Assembly: GCA_003153475.1 (NCBI GenBank)
Contig: PLYT01000005.1
Coordinates: 26,781-90,780 of the forward strand
DNA: 64,000 nt
From: Betaproteobacteria bacterium
GTDB taxonomy: Bacteria > Pseudomonadota > Gammaproteobacteria > Burkholderiales > Casimicrobiaceae
Direction: 5' to 3'
This document shows, in pieces, positions 1 to 9,584 of this stretch. The notes beneath the pieces are model-generated. The model was not told the origin of the DNA and searched no databases. It saw only the letters and a program-made list of their open reading frames with translations. How positions within the stretch are numbered: the first letter of the stretch is position 1; each line of letters begins with the position of its first letter. Position numbers and translations under genes: made by a program.

Positions 1-809
1 GCAATCGGATCCCACGACCACTTGAGCGCGCCGGTTCTCACGTCGAAAGCGCGCACGATGCCTTCCGGCGCCGTCGCTCGCTGGTTGTCGGAGATCGAGG
101 AGCCGACGATGACCAGCTCGCCGACGACGGCCGGTGGCGAGGTGATCGCGTATTCGCCGCGATATTGCGGCGGGTTGGTGAGGCCGCGATCCAGATGGAC
201 CTGTCCCTTGTCGCCGAAATCGGCGCAAGGCGCGCCGGTCCGGGCATCGAGCGCGATCAGCCGCGCATCGACCGGAGCCACGAATATCCGCCTCCGGCAG
301 TGCGCGGTGCGAGGACGCAAAGGGTCCAGCCAGGTCGAAACGCCCCGGTTGGTGAAGTCCCCGTAATCGCCAGCCAAGTCGAGCCCGGAATCGAACGCCC
401 ACAGCTCGCGTCCCGACGCGCCATCCAGCGCGCGAACGCCGCCGAACGGAGTCGAAGCGTAGAGCACGCCATCGACGAAAAGCGGCGTCGTCTCGTCGCG
501 CGCGACTGCGCCGCCTAAACCGTAGTCGCCCGTGCGATAGGTCCATGCCGGAGCCAGCTTGGACACGTTGTCTCGCGTGATCTCGGCGGCGAACGAATAC
601 TTGGTGCCTCCGGCATCGTTGGCATAGGCGGTCCACTCGATCGTCTGATGCGGCCGCGCGGTGCGACGGGCCCACTTGGCCAGCGGATCGCCGGGCGACG
701 CGGCGCCCGCCGACCCCTCGGCCAGCATCGCCGATGCGACACCGGCCAAGATTAGCAACCTGCAGGCACTTGCGATCTCGATGAGGATACCTCTGGCGGC
801 CGACTGCAC
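1..809 (-). CDS. PQQ-dependent quinoprotein dehydrogenase (glucose/quinate dehydrogenase-like), partial, C-terminus beyond the window edge
   Basis: Not in the ORF track. The reverse complement reads from a GTG at 809: MQSAARGILIEIASACRLLILAGVASAMLAEGSAG..GDPLAKWARRTARPHQTIEWTAYANDAGGTKYSFAAEITRDNVSKLAPAWTYRTGDYG..ALDGASGRELWAFDSG, typical of quinoprotein beta-propeller repeats. Confidence 0.88.
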   Translation of the reverse strand, partial: MQSAARGILIEIASACRLLILAGVASAMLAEGSAGAASPGDPLAKWARRTARPHQTIEWTAYANDAGGTKYSFAAEITRDNVSKLAPAWTYRTGDYGLGGAVARDETTPLFVDGVLYASTPFGGVRALDGASGRELWAFDSGLDLAGDYGDFTNRGVSTWLDPLRPRTAHCRRRIFVAPVDARLIALDARTGAPCADFGDKGQVHLDRGLTNPPQYRGEYAITSPPAVVGELVIVGSSISDNQRATAPEGIVRAFDVRTGALKWSWDPI

Positions 810-1024
810 GTATCTTACCGATTCGGAAGTCGAAGCGCTGACACGGAGACGTGAACCGCGCGACTCGGCCGCGGGCTGCACCAATTACAAAGACGAACGG
901 GAACGAATTACAGCGTCCCTTGCGTCCGCCGTCGTGTCCTGCGGCTAACCCCTTGGCCCGCATGAGGGCGGCGATTGGCATGGCCATTGCTCGATTCGAT
1001 GTTGGCTCAAGGAGGAGATCAATC

Positions 1025-1324
1025 ATGGCGCCCCGTGCCCGCAAGGAAACTCACGTGTCAGGCTTGCCGAATCCGCCGACCGCGGATGCGCTGGATCCGT
1101 CGATCGCGCCTCCCGGCAGCGATGCCGGCGAGGACCAAGACACACCAATCGTTGAAGACGCGCAGGGCGAGATCGGTGACGAGCTGCGGCATCGGATGAT
1201 CAGCGAGGCGGCGTATCAGCTCTACGCGGAACGCGGATACGCCGACGGCCTCGAGCTCGACGACTGGTTGCAGGCCGAGAACGAGGTCGATCGCAGGCTG
1301 GCCGGTCGACGCGCGACGCATTAG
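1025..1324 (+). CDS. DUF2934 domain-containing protein
   Basis: ELRHRMISEAAYQLYAERGYADGLELDDWLQAENEV motif; internal ATG of ORF 851..1324. Confidence 0.75.
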   Translation: MAPRARKETHVSGLPNPPTADALDPSIAPPGSDAGEDQDTPIVEDAQGEIGDELRHRMISEAAYQLYAERGYADGLELDDWLQAENEVDRRLAGRRATH

Positions 1325-1363
1325 ACTGCCAATCAGCGGGCACCTCTGCCGACGGAGACTCCA

Positions 1364-2254
1364 ATGGATCGCAAAAAGGCGAGCAATTTCCCTCCTGCCG
1401 TCCTGCAGCTCTTCAACGGATACATCCACGGCATGATCAGCCGCCGCGAATTCCTGGACCGGGCGACCAAGTATGCGATCGGCGGCTTCACCGCCACGGC
1501 GATGCTGGAAAGCCTGATGCCCAATTACGCCCTGGCGCAGCAGGTGCCCAAGGACGATGCCCGGATCAAGGCCGAGTACTTAAGCTACCCTTCTCCGGAA
1601 GGGTCGGGCACGATGCGCGGCTATTTCGTGCGGCCGTCCGGCCCCGCCGGCAAGTGGCCGGGCGTGGTCGTCTACCATGAAAATCGCGGCCTCAACCCCT
1701 ACATCGAGGACGTCGCGCGTCGGCTTGCGGTCGAGAACTTCGTGGCGTTCGCGCCCGATGCGCTGACACCCGTCGGCGGTTATCCCGGCGACGATGAAAA
1801 GGCGGCGCAGCTCTTCAGGAAGCTGGACCCCAGGAAGCGGACCGAGGATCTGATTGCCGCGGCCGGGTTTCTGAAGTCGCGGCCGGAATGCACGGGCAAG
1901 ATCGGCGCGGTCGGCTTTTGCTACGGGGGTGATGTCGTCAATACGCTGGCGACCCGTATGCCGGATCTGGCCGCCGCGGTGCCGTTTTACGGAGCTCAGC
2001 CGAGCGCCGCCGACGCCGCCAGGATCAAGGCGCCGATGCTGCTCCACTACGCGGCGCTCGACGAGCGCGTCGATGCCGGCTGGCCGGCGTTCGAGGCGGT
2101 ACTGAAGGCCCACGGCGTCAAATATCAGATGTTCATGTATGCGGGCGCGAATCACGGCTTCCATAACGATACGACACCGCGTTACGACGAGGCCGCCGCC
2201 AAGCTGGCGTGGTCGCGCACGATTGCATTCTTCAAGGAAAACCTGAAAGCGTGA
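1364..2254 (+). CDS. dienelactone hydrolase family protein
   Basis: VVVYHENRGLNPYIEDVARRLA, GAVGFCYGGDVVN nucleophile elbow, HGFHND; N-terminal Tat-like/signal region. Confidence 0.9.
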   Translation: MDRKKASNFPPAVLQLFNGYIHGMISRREFLDRATKYAIGGFTATAMLESLMPNYALAQQVPKDDARIKAEYLSYPSPEGSGTMRGYFVRPSGPAGKWPGVVVYHENRGLNPYIEDVARRLAVENFVAFAPDALTPVGGYPGDDEKAAQLFRKLDPRKRTEDLIAAAGFLKSRPECTGKIGAVGFCYGGDVVNTLATRMPDLAAAVPFYGAQPSAADAARIKAPMLLHYAALDERVDAGWPAFEAVLKAHGVKYQMFMYAGANHGFHNDTTPRYDEAAAKLAWSRTIAFFKENLKA

Positions 2255-2285
2255 CGGGCGACCAGGCGCGCCCGCGCCGGGCTCA

Positions 2286-3647
2286 TCAAGTCCTGATATC
2301 GGCGGCGGCAGGCGACTCGAGCGAATCCCGGACCAGGCAAACGTAGGGAGGGAACTTGCCGCTTGGATGTGGCGGAAATCGGTCGACGAGCGTCAGCTCG
2401 AATTGAACATCGGCGCCGAGGATCGAAGCGCCGAGCTTGCTCACCCGCTCGATCTCCTGCGCAGTCGGCGTGCGTGCGGGCTGGATGTTGAGCCGGACAT
2501 GCGAAAGATCGGGCTGAACGACCTGGTGCTGCGAAACCCAGGCTGCTTCCCTCTCGGCAAGGTAGACGGTGATGGCATACGGATGGACTCGTCGACCGCC
2601 CGGAAGGCGCAGATAGTCGACCGCGCGTCCCTGGATGGCGCGCAAGGTGGAAAACGGCTGGCCGCAGCCGCAGGATTCCGTCCCGCGGATCGCGAGGTCG
2701 CCGGTGCGATAGCGAACGAACGGCATCGTGTACGAATGCAGCGCTGTCGCCACGACCTCGCCGACCTCGCCCGATCAAACGGCGCGCCCGTCTTCCCCGA
2801 CGATCTCGAGCAGCACGTTGTCGTCGCAGACGTGATAGCAGTCTTCCCGCGGGCACTGCGACGCAAGCAGGTTGAATTCGTGCGCACCGTAAAAATCGAC
2901 GAGCGCCGCCGAAAACGCCTCCTCGATCGTGCACCGCGCGGCCGCATCCAGGACTTCACCGCCGCAAACGATGAGCCGCGGTCGGATCCGATGCTGCTGT
3001 CCCTGGATCCGGGCCGCGACGTGGCGCAGCGTCGACGGATAGCCGCGTATGACATCGGCGCGGTGTCGTATCAGGTTCTCGACGAGCTCGTGTGCGGGGG
3101 CAAGACCGTCGAACTGTTGTTCCCGATGGATGCCCATCGCGTTGCGAAGCCGCCCCGGCCAGCCGCGCCGGATCGGGTCGAGCGGAAGCTGGCTGAAGCG
3201 CGCGATACGGTCGAAGATTCGCTGCCCCGCTTGTGCGGATGCCCGCAAGCGAAAGAGGTTCAGCAGATGCTCTTCGCGCGGCGCGCGGTAGATGGTGAAT
3301 GGCCTGCCCGACGATCCGCTGGTCGTGTGCTGCACCAGTACTCGCACATCGGCGCCATCGACGAGCGTCTCGGCCACCGGGCGGCTGCGCAGATCGTTCT
3401 TGCTGATCGTCGGCAACGCTTCGATATGCTGCGTCGTAACGACGTCGGCCGGCTGCAGCCCCGACCAGCGCCAGTGCTCGCGGTAGACGCGAACATGCGT
3501 ACGGCAGTGCGCCAGCAGCACGCGGAGCTTGCGCAGCTGGAATTCCCGCAAGACCTCCGGATCGGCGTGCGCATGGCGCCACATGCGGCGCAGCGTGTGG
3601 GCGTGCTCGAAGGCGAGAAGGCTCCGGGTCCGGAAGTTGGACGTCAA
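2286..3647 (-). pseudogene. phenylacetate-CoA ligase/CapK-like AMP-forming adenylate ligase, interrupted by an in-frame TGA at 2775-2777
   Basis: ORFs 2775..3647 and 2286..2753 are in the same frame and read continuously: [81 protein letters not shown]. Confidence 0.8.
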
Positions 3648-3802
3648 GGACAGTTGCCCCGTGTCATCGAGATCTCCGGCTTGCCTTTCCCGCTGGACGA
3701 CGGCGGCTATTATTGTTCGGTACCATACAAACTTGACAGTCAGCAGACAACGCTCATAACGTAAGTAGTCATTGATCCACGCAACCTGACTGAATCGAAG
3801 TC

Positions 3803-4003
3803 ATGTCGACCGTAAGCGAAAACTTCGCCCCGTACGCCCACGCCGAAAAAGAGCTTTGCGACATTGTCGGCCCGTTGCTCGCCGACGTCATCAAGGAAGT
3901 GGAACAGCGTAACGGCATCAAGATCAGGGAACTGCGGGTGACGGTTGAGCCGTCCATGCCAGACGCCCTGTGGACCGGCGCCAACTGCGTGATCGTGCGC
4001 TAG
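3803..4003 (+). CDS. hypothetical small protein (66 aa)
   Basis: Clean ORF with conserved-looking sequence LADVIKEVEQRNGIKIRELRVTVEP. Confidence 0.5.
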   Translation: MSTVSENFAPYAHAEKELCDIVGPLLADVIKEVEQRNGIKIRELRVTVEPSMPDALWTGANCVIVR

Positions 4004-4204
4004 CCCAGCATCCTGTCGTACACGTTCTTGTTGATCTGATAGCGGGTGCACGCCGCACCCCGCGCGGGTCGAGCACTGGGCGGATCTTACGCCGTCAGCG
4101 CATGCCTTCCGCTGTGCGAGCCAATTCTTTTTCCGTTCCGCAAGCGGCGAAGGGGCCAAGCCGCCGTGCGGCGGTCAGGACTTCGGGCGAAGCGCTGCGT
4201 TGTT

Positions 4205-4579
4205 TCAGTCGGCGGCGTAAGCACTCTTGATGCAGGTCGGAAATTCGGCCGCCGAAGTGGCCCGGCATAGCTTGTCCATTTCCGCGTATTTGGCGGCGAC
4301 CTGGGCGCGGCACGCCTCCTGTCCGGTGCCCTGTCGGCGATCACAAGGCGCCACGTCGTCGCGATAAGCTTGCACTTGCACCTGGGTCGACGGCAGCGCC
4401 TGCGGCTCATCGGCGACCTTGTTGGCCGCGGTGGCGCTGCTGATCGGCGGCACCGCGACGATGAATCCCTGCTTGGGCTCGTCCGCGCCTGCGGGCGGGC
4501 TCGCTGGGCCAGCGTGGACGGCGACCGCGAGCATGGGCGCCACCATCAATATCAGGCTTCGAGTCAATACGCGATGCAT
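4205..4579 (-). CDS. hypothetical secreted protein
   Basis: Signal peptide MHRVLTRSLILMVAPMLAVAVHAG; Cys-containing C-terminus. Confidence 0.6.
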   Translation of the reverse strand: MHRVLTRSLILMVAPMLAVAVHAGPASPPAGADEPKQGFIVAVPPISSATAANKVADEPQALPSTQVQVQAYRDDVAPCDRRQGTGQEACRAQVAAKYAEMDKLCRATSAAEFPTCIKSAYAAD

Positions 4580-4864
4580 ATCGCCTCCTTTATCCGGGCT
4601 GTCCCGGCTTTTACGAGATTTATCGTCGGCTCAAAGCACAGCCGCCGCCATAGTCCCCCGTCTGTTTCGGTCCGTAGATTTTCGAAGCGGCTCGCCTAGG
4701 CGCGGGTCCTACGAAGGTGCATATTGCCGTGCCTCCTACGTTCGAATCAGAAGCCGTCCGATACTTTCCGCTCTGATATCAGCGGATAGTTAACCGAGCA
4801 GTTCCCTGGGAGGAACCGCGCCCGACGGGCGCGGACCCGCAAAACTTAGAAGGAGGCACTTTCG

Positions 4865-5242
4865 ATGACCAGTCACATTAATCGAATCGTCCTGGGCGCA
4901 AGCCTGGCATTGTTCGTCGGCGCAGCCGGCGCGCAAAACACTCCCGACAGCACGTCGCGCACGCCGGCGGAAAAGGGCACGACGACCAACATGCCGGCAC
5001 AGCCGTCGGAACAACCGACCGACAAGATGTCGGCCGACCCGAACGCTGGAGCACAGAGTGCGGCAGCGCCGAAAAATACGACCCACCATATGCGCAAGTC
5101 GGCGAGGCAGCAAAACGAGGCGGTATCGCCCGACGAGCGAAGCTACCGTCAGGCGCTGCGGCAATGCGTGAAGGAGCGCGACGAGTCGCAGCGTGACGCG
5201 TGCATCGACAACGCCATCGAACAGCACGAGCCGAACGGCTGA
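4865..5242 (+). CDS. hypothetical secreted protein
   Basis: RBS-like aaggagg upstream; signal peptide MTSHINRIVLGASLALFVGAAGAQ; followed by a terminator. Confidence 0.65.
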   Translation: MTSHINRIVLGASLALFVGAAGAQNTPDSTSRTPAEKGTTTNMPAQPSEQPTDKMSADPNAGAQSAAAPKNTTHHMRKSARQQNEAVSPDERSYRQALRQCVKERDESQRDACIDNAIEQHEPNG

Positions 5243-5258
5243 CACTTGAGAATTCGCG

Positions 5259-5287
5259 AAAAACCCCGCCCAGACGGGGTTTTTTTC
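5259..5287 (+). terminator. Rho-independent terminator
   Basis: aaaccccgcccagacggggttttttttc hairpin plus T-run just after the 4865..5242 stop. Confidence 0.85.
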
Positions 5288-5325
5288 GTGCGCTATGATC
5301 GCGGGCGACGCTGGAGCTATCGACG

Positions 5326-5838
5326 ATGCCCGCCGACGATACCGGTAATTCTCGCGCCACCGAGTTGCGCCCGCTCGACCGCCTGCTCGAGTTGACGACG
5401 GCCGGCGCTTCGATACTCGTGCTGCCGGTTTCGCTGTTGCTCTTCCTGCAGTGGCCGCTGCGCGATCTGGGCATAGGGTACTCGCGCGAGGCGAACGATC
5501 TCGCACAAACGCTCTGCACTCTACGTCGCCGTCGCGATCACCCACGCGACGCGCCGGCACAGCCACCTAGCGCCGACGCCTTTGCCCTTCGCTACCCGCC
5601 GCGGGTGCGCCGCCTGCTGACGCGCATTGCCTCGCTCGTCGTACTCGCGCTGTGGGCGCTATTCATTCTCTACGCGTCCTGGCCGATGGTCATCCAATCG
5701 GTCCGCCCGCTGGAGTCCTTTCCCGAAACCTACGACCCGGGCTATTTCGTCGTCAAGCTCGCCATCATGCTTCTCGCGCTGCTGGTGCTGCTGCAAGCCA
5801 TTCTCGATGTGATACGCGCCGAAACGGCGCCGCCATGA
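5326..5838 (+). pseudogene. TRAP transporter small permease (DctQ-like), probable paired compensating frameshifts
   Basis: LQWPLRDLGIGYSREANDLAQTL, then a frame change to ALYVAVAITHATRRHSHL, then back to SADAFALRYPPRVRRLLTRIA.. Confidence 0.6.
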
Positions 5839-7237
5839 CCGGGAGCGAAGGTCTGTGGATGCTCGTCACAGTCGCCGCTGTCCTGGTGGCCACGGGATTG
5901 CCCGCATGGATTGTTCTGGTCGGCGTGGCGCTCGGTTTTGCCGCCGGAGGCGTCGCAACAGGGGCTTTGAGCATGCCGCTGCTGACCGCCATGCCGGCGC
6001 GAATTCTCGGCTTGCTCGAGCACGACCTGCTGCAGGCGCTGCCGCTGTACGTGCTGATGGGAGCGCTGCTCAATCAGCTGCCATTGGCCCAGACGCTGTT
6101 TCGCGCCGCCAGCCGCGCGCTGGCGCCGGTCGGTGCGAATGCGTCCCTGGCCGGGCTGGGCTTGGGGGTGCTGCTGGCGCCGATGAACGGCTCGGTCGGC
6201 GCCAGCGCGGCGATGCTTTCTCGCACCGTGCAGCCGCGGCTCGACCAGAGTGGCATGACGCCGGCGACAAGCGCGGCGCTGGTCTGCGTGCCTAGCACGA
6301 TGGGCGTCGTCGTTCCGCCGTCGCTGGTATTGATCCTGCTGGGCGACGCGATGATGCGAGCGCACACGGAGGCGGTGAACATCACCGGCGCGGCAATCCG
6401 CATCATCAATACGCAGGACGTGTTCATCGGAGCGCTCGTGCCAGCGGGGATCCTGCTGGCGTTCTGCATCGGGATCACGTGGTGGAATCGACGGAACAAG
6501 GCGCCGACGTCTGCGGTCAAGCCGCGCGATTGGCTGGTAGCGAGCATCACCGCGCTGTTCATCGCGAGCCTGCTGGCTGCGGTGACATTAGGCTATCTCT
6601 ATGCGGTGGAAGCGGCGGCGGCCGGCGGCGTCGCACTGTTCGTCTACGGGCTGGCGATACGTTCGTTGACTTTCGATGCTCTGCGCGCAGTCTTGCTGCG
6701 ACACGATGGCGGTCACCGGCGCCCTGTTCGCATTGCTGGTCGCGGCGACGATGTTCACGTTGATCGTGCGCGGTTTCGGAACCGATCGCTGGGTCGCGGC
6801 GCTGTTGCAGCAGTTGCCGGGCGGCAGCGTCGAGGCGATATGCGTCGTGTTGCCGATTCTCGCGCTGTGCGCGCTGGTGCTCGACGCGTTCGAATTGATC
6901 TTCGTCGTCGTGCCGGTCGTGGCACCACCGCTGCTCACCGTCGTGCCCAATGCGACCTGGGTCGCGGTGCTTATGCTGCTGATCCTGCAGGCGAGCTTCC
7001 TGTTGCCATCCTTCGGCTACGCGGTTCTTATGGTGCGAAGCCGATCGCCTCGACCCGTACCGATGGATGCGCTGACGCGCGCGCTATTTGCCCTACCTGG
7101 TCGCGCAATTGGCCGTGCTGGCGTTGATCCTGGCAGCGCCGGCGCTGGTGTGGCAGCGAAATTCGACGACGCTATCGCCGCCCGCGGCAATGGAGCCTGC
7201 AGGTGGCGACGTGACCGATCCAGTGCCCGACCCCTAA
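5835..7237 (+). pseudogene. TRAP transporter large permease (DctM-like), two apparent frameshifts
   Basis: MTGSEGLWMLVTVAAVLVATGLPAWIVLVGVALGF..LAPMNGSVGASAAMLSR (frame 1); AVTGALFALLVAATMFTLIVRGFGTDRWVAALLQQLPGG..SFGYAVLMVRSR (frame 2); YLPYLVAQLAVLALILAAPALVWQRNS..DPVPDP* (frame 3). Confidence 0.7.
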
Positions 7238-7306
7238 CTCGACCTGCCGCAGGACGACACGGCGGGAAAGCCCGCGGGCAAGGACTGACCGGCCGGAGCC
7301 GGCGCT

Positions 7307-8185
7307 TCAGGCTCCGGCCGTCTCCGTGGTGGTCAGCGTGCCGCTCTGGTAATCGCGCACCGTCTGCTCGATTTCCTCGCGCGTATTCATCACGAACGGT
7401 CCGTATTGGACGATCGGCTCGAGCAGCGGCCGGCCGGCGAGCAGGATGACCCTGCCGCCGTCGGGTCCGCCGGAGAATTCGACCTCGTCGCCATCCGACA
7501 GGATCCCCGCGTGGTGCGTCGCGAGGATTTTCTGCGCGCCGCCCGCGCCGACGGCAACCGAGCCCTCGAACGGGTAGACGAAGGCGTGATAGCCGGCGGG
7601 CAGCGCATGGCGGAACGTCACCCCGGCCGGAAGCTCGACATCGAAATAAAGCGGGTCGGTCGTCAGCCCATGGATCGGGCCGGGCGTGCGCTTGCCGTCG
7701 CTGTCCAGCGTTCCGGCGATGACTTTTACCCGTCCACCGCCGGCCAGCTCGACCACGGGGATCTCGGTCGCCTGGATATCGCGATAGGCGGCAGCCTTCA
7801 TCTTTTCCTTGGCCGGGAGATTGATCCAGAGCTGAAAGCCGCGCATGCGGCCGGCTTCCTGCTGCGGCATTTCGGAATGGATGATGCCGCGCCCCGCGCT
7901 CATCCACTGCACGCCGCCGGCTTTGAGATCGCCCGTGTTGCCCAGATGATCCTGGTGGCGCATGTGCCCGTCGAGCATGTAGGTCACTGTCTCAAAGCCG
8001 CGATGCGGATGCGCGGGGAAACCCGCGATGTAGTCGTCGGGGTTGTCGGTCGAAAAATGATCGAGCATCAGGAACGGGTCGAGGCGGGCCCAGTTCGATT
8101 GGCCGAGGCTGCGCTGAAGCTTGACGCCGGCGCCGTCCGAGGTAGGAATGGCTGCGATGACGCGCTGCAGGGTACGTGTAGGCAT
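7307..8185 (-). CDS. pirin family protein
   Basis: LDPFLMLDHFSTDNPDDYIAGFPAHPHRGFETVTYMLDGHMRHQDHLGNTGDLKAGGVQWMSAGRGIIHSEMP cupin/pirin signature. Confidence 0.95.
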   Translation of the reverse strand: MPTRTLQRVIAAIPTSDGAGVKLQRSLGQSNWARLDPFLMLDHFSTDNPDDYIAGFPAHPHRGFETVTYMLDGHMRHQDHLGNTGDLKAGGVQWMSAGRGIIHSEMPQQEAGRMRGFQLWINLPAKEKMKAAAYRDIQATEIPVVELAGGGRVKVIAGTLDSDGKRTPGPIHGLTTDPLYFDVELPAGVTFRHALPAGYHAFVYPFEGSVAVGAGGAQKILATHHAGILSDGDEVEFSGGPDGGRVILLAGRPLLEPIVQYGPFVMNTREEIEQTVRDYQSGTLTTTETAGA

Positions 8186-8298
8186 GTCGTGGTCTCCTGA
8201 AAAGCCGATATGGGGGCAGCAGCGAAGACGTCAAGGGCGCCTAGGCGCGGTCATTTGCGTTACGGCGCCCGAACCGGTCTTCACGGTACCATTGGGCG

Positions 8299-9489
8299 AT
8301 GACTCGGTCGACCGCGTGGCGGCTCGTACCCGCGCTCGGCGTGACGCAGATCGTCTCGTGGGGCACGCTCTACTACTCGATCGCCGTTCTCGGCGCCAGC
8401 ATGCGAGCCGAACTGGGCATCTCGGCCGCAATCCTGTTCGGCGCCTACTCGCTGGCGCTGCTGATCTCGGCATTGACAGCGCCTTTCGTGGGCCGCGCGA
8501 TCGATCGCTACGGCGGCCGGACGGTCCTGAGCGCCGGGTCGGTCTCGGCCGCCATCGCGCTGTTCCTGATCGGGCACGTGCATTCGACGGTCTCGCTTTA
8601 TCTCGCCTGGTCGGTTGCGGGCGTCGCGATGGCGATGACGATGTACGACGCCGCGTTCGCGACCCTGTCGCAGCACTCGGGCAAGAGCTATCGCAAGGCG
8701 CTGACCGCGCTGACGCTGATGGGGGGCCTTGCAAGCACCGCGTTCTGGCCGGCGTCGCTCAAGGGGCTCGAGTGGTTCGGGTGGCGCGATACGCTGGTGA
8801 TTTTCGCGGCGCTGGAGCTTGTCCTTTGCCTGCCGCTGCATCTGACCTTCATTCCGCCGGGCGCCGGCGCGACCGACCACGGCAGCGCCGGCGCGGCAGA
8901 AGGACGCGGCAGCCTGCCGGCGTCCAAGCGCCGTTCGGCGTTCGTGTGGCTGGCGATCGCGTTTGCGTTCAACGGCTTTATCGTCTCGGTCCTGACCGTG
9001 CATCTGATCAGCGTTCTGCAGGGCAAGGGATTGAGCCTCGCGACGGCGGTGTGGGTCGGCATGTTCTTCGGCCCGATGCAGGTCACCGGACGTCTGATCG
9101 AATTCGCGATCGGCCGGCGCTTCGCATCGCGCTCGGTCGGCATCGCGGCGCTGTCGTTGCTGGTCATCGCCCTTCTGGTGCTGCTTGCGCTCAATGGCCA
9201 GGTTGCGCTGGCGCTGCTGTTCGCCGTCATCTTCGGCGGCAGCAACGGCGTAGTCACGATCGTACGCGGCACGGTGCCGGCCGAATTGTTCGGCCGCGCC
9301 GGGTATGGGGGCACGCTCGGCAATCTCGCCGCGCCGGCGCTGTTCGCGCGTGCCATCGCCCCGTTCGCTTTCGCTCCGCTGGCGGTCGCGGAATCGGCGA
9401 TGGTTGCCGGCTTGCTGGCGCTGCTGGCGATGGCGGTGCTATCGGTCGTGAGCTTCGGCTTCGCCATCAAGCGCAGCCAGGAACGCTAG
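8299..9489 (+). CDS. MFS transporter
   Basis: Multiple TM helices; GVTQIVSWGTLYYSIAVLGASMRAELGIS N-terminus typical of an MFS subfamily. Confidence 0.9.
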   Translation: MTRSTAWRLVPALGVTQIVSWGTLYYSIAVLGASMRAELGISAAILFGAYSLALLISALTAPFVGRAIDRYGGRTVLSAGSVSAAIALFLIGHVHSTVSLYLAWSVAGVAMAMTMYDAAFATLSQHSGKSYRKALTALTLMGGLASTAFWPASLKGLEWFGWRDTLVIFAALELVLCLPLHLTFIPPGAGATDHGSAGAAEGRGSLPASKRRSAFVWLAIAFAFNGFIVSVLTVHLISVLQGKGLSLATAVWVGMFFGPMQVTGRLIEFAIGRRFASRSVGIAALSLLVIALLVLLALNGQVALALLFAVIFGGSNGVVTIVRGTVPAELFGRAGYGGTLGNLAAPALFARAIAPFAFAPLAVAESAMVAGLLALLAMAVLSVVSFGFAIKRSQER

Positions 9490-9584
9490 TCGCCGCCCGG
9501 GCTCCAATGGCTTGACGGTGGCCGCGCGATGCTCGGGCTATGATGCCGGCTGTCGAAGAAATCTCCACCGAAAGGCGCGACCGC

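Noticed and set aside
2775-2777. Selenocysteine readthrough of the TGA in the CapK/PaaK-like gene
   Set aside because: No selenoprotein family link and no SECIS-like hairpin recognised downstream; nonsense mutation or error is simpler
2367-3764. 465-aa plus-strand ORF
   Set aside because: Antisense to the CapK/PaaK-like gene, which has real motif content despite its TGA; the plus translation has none
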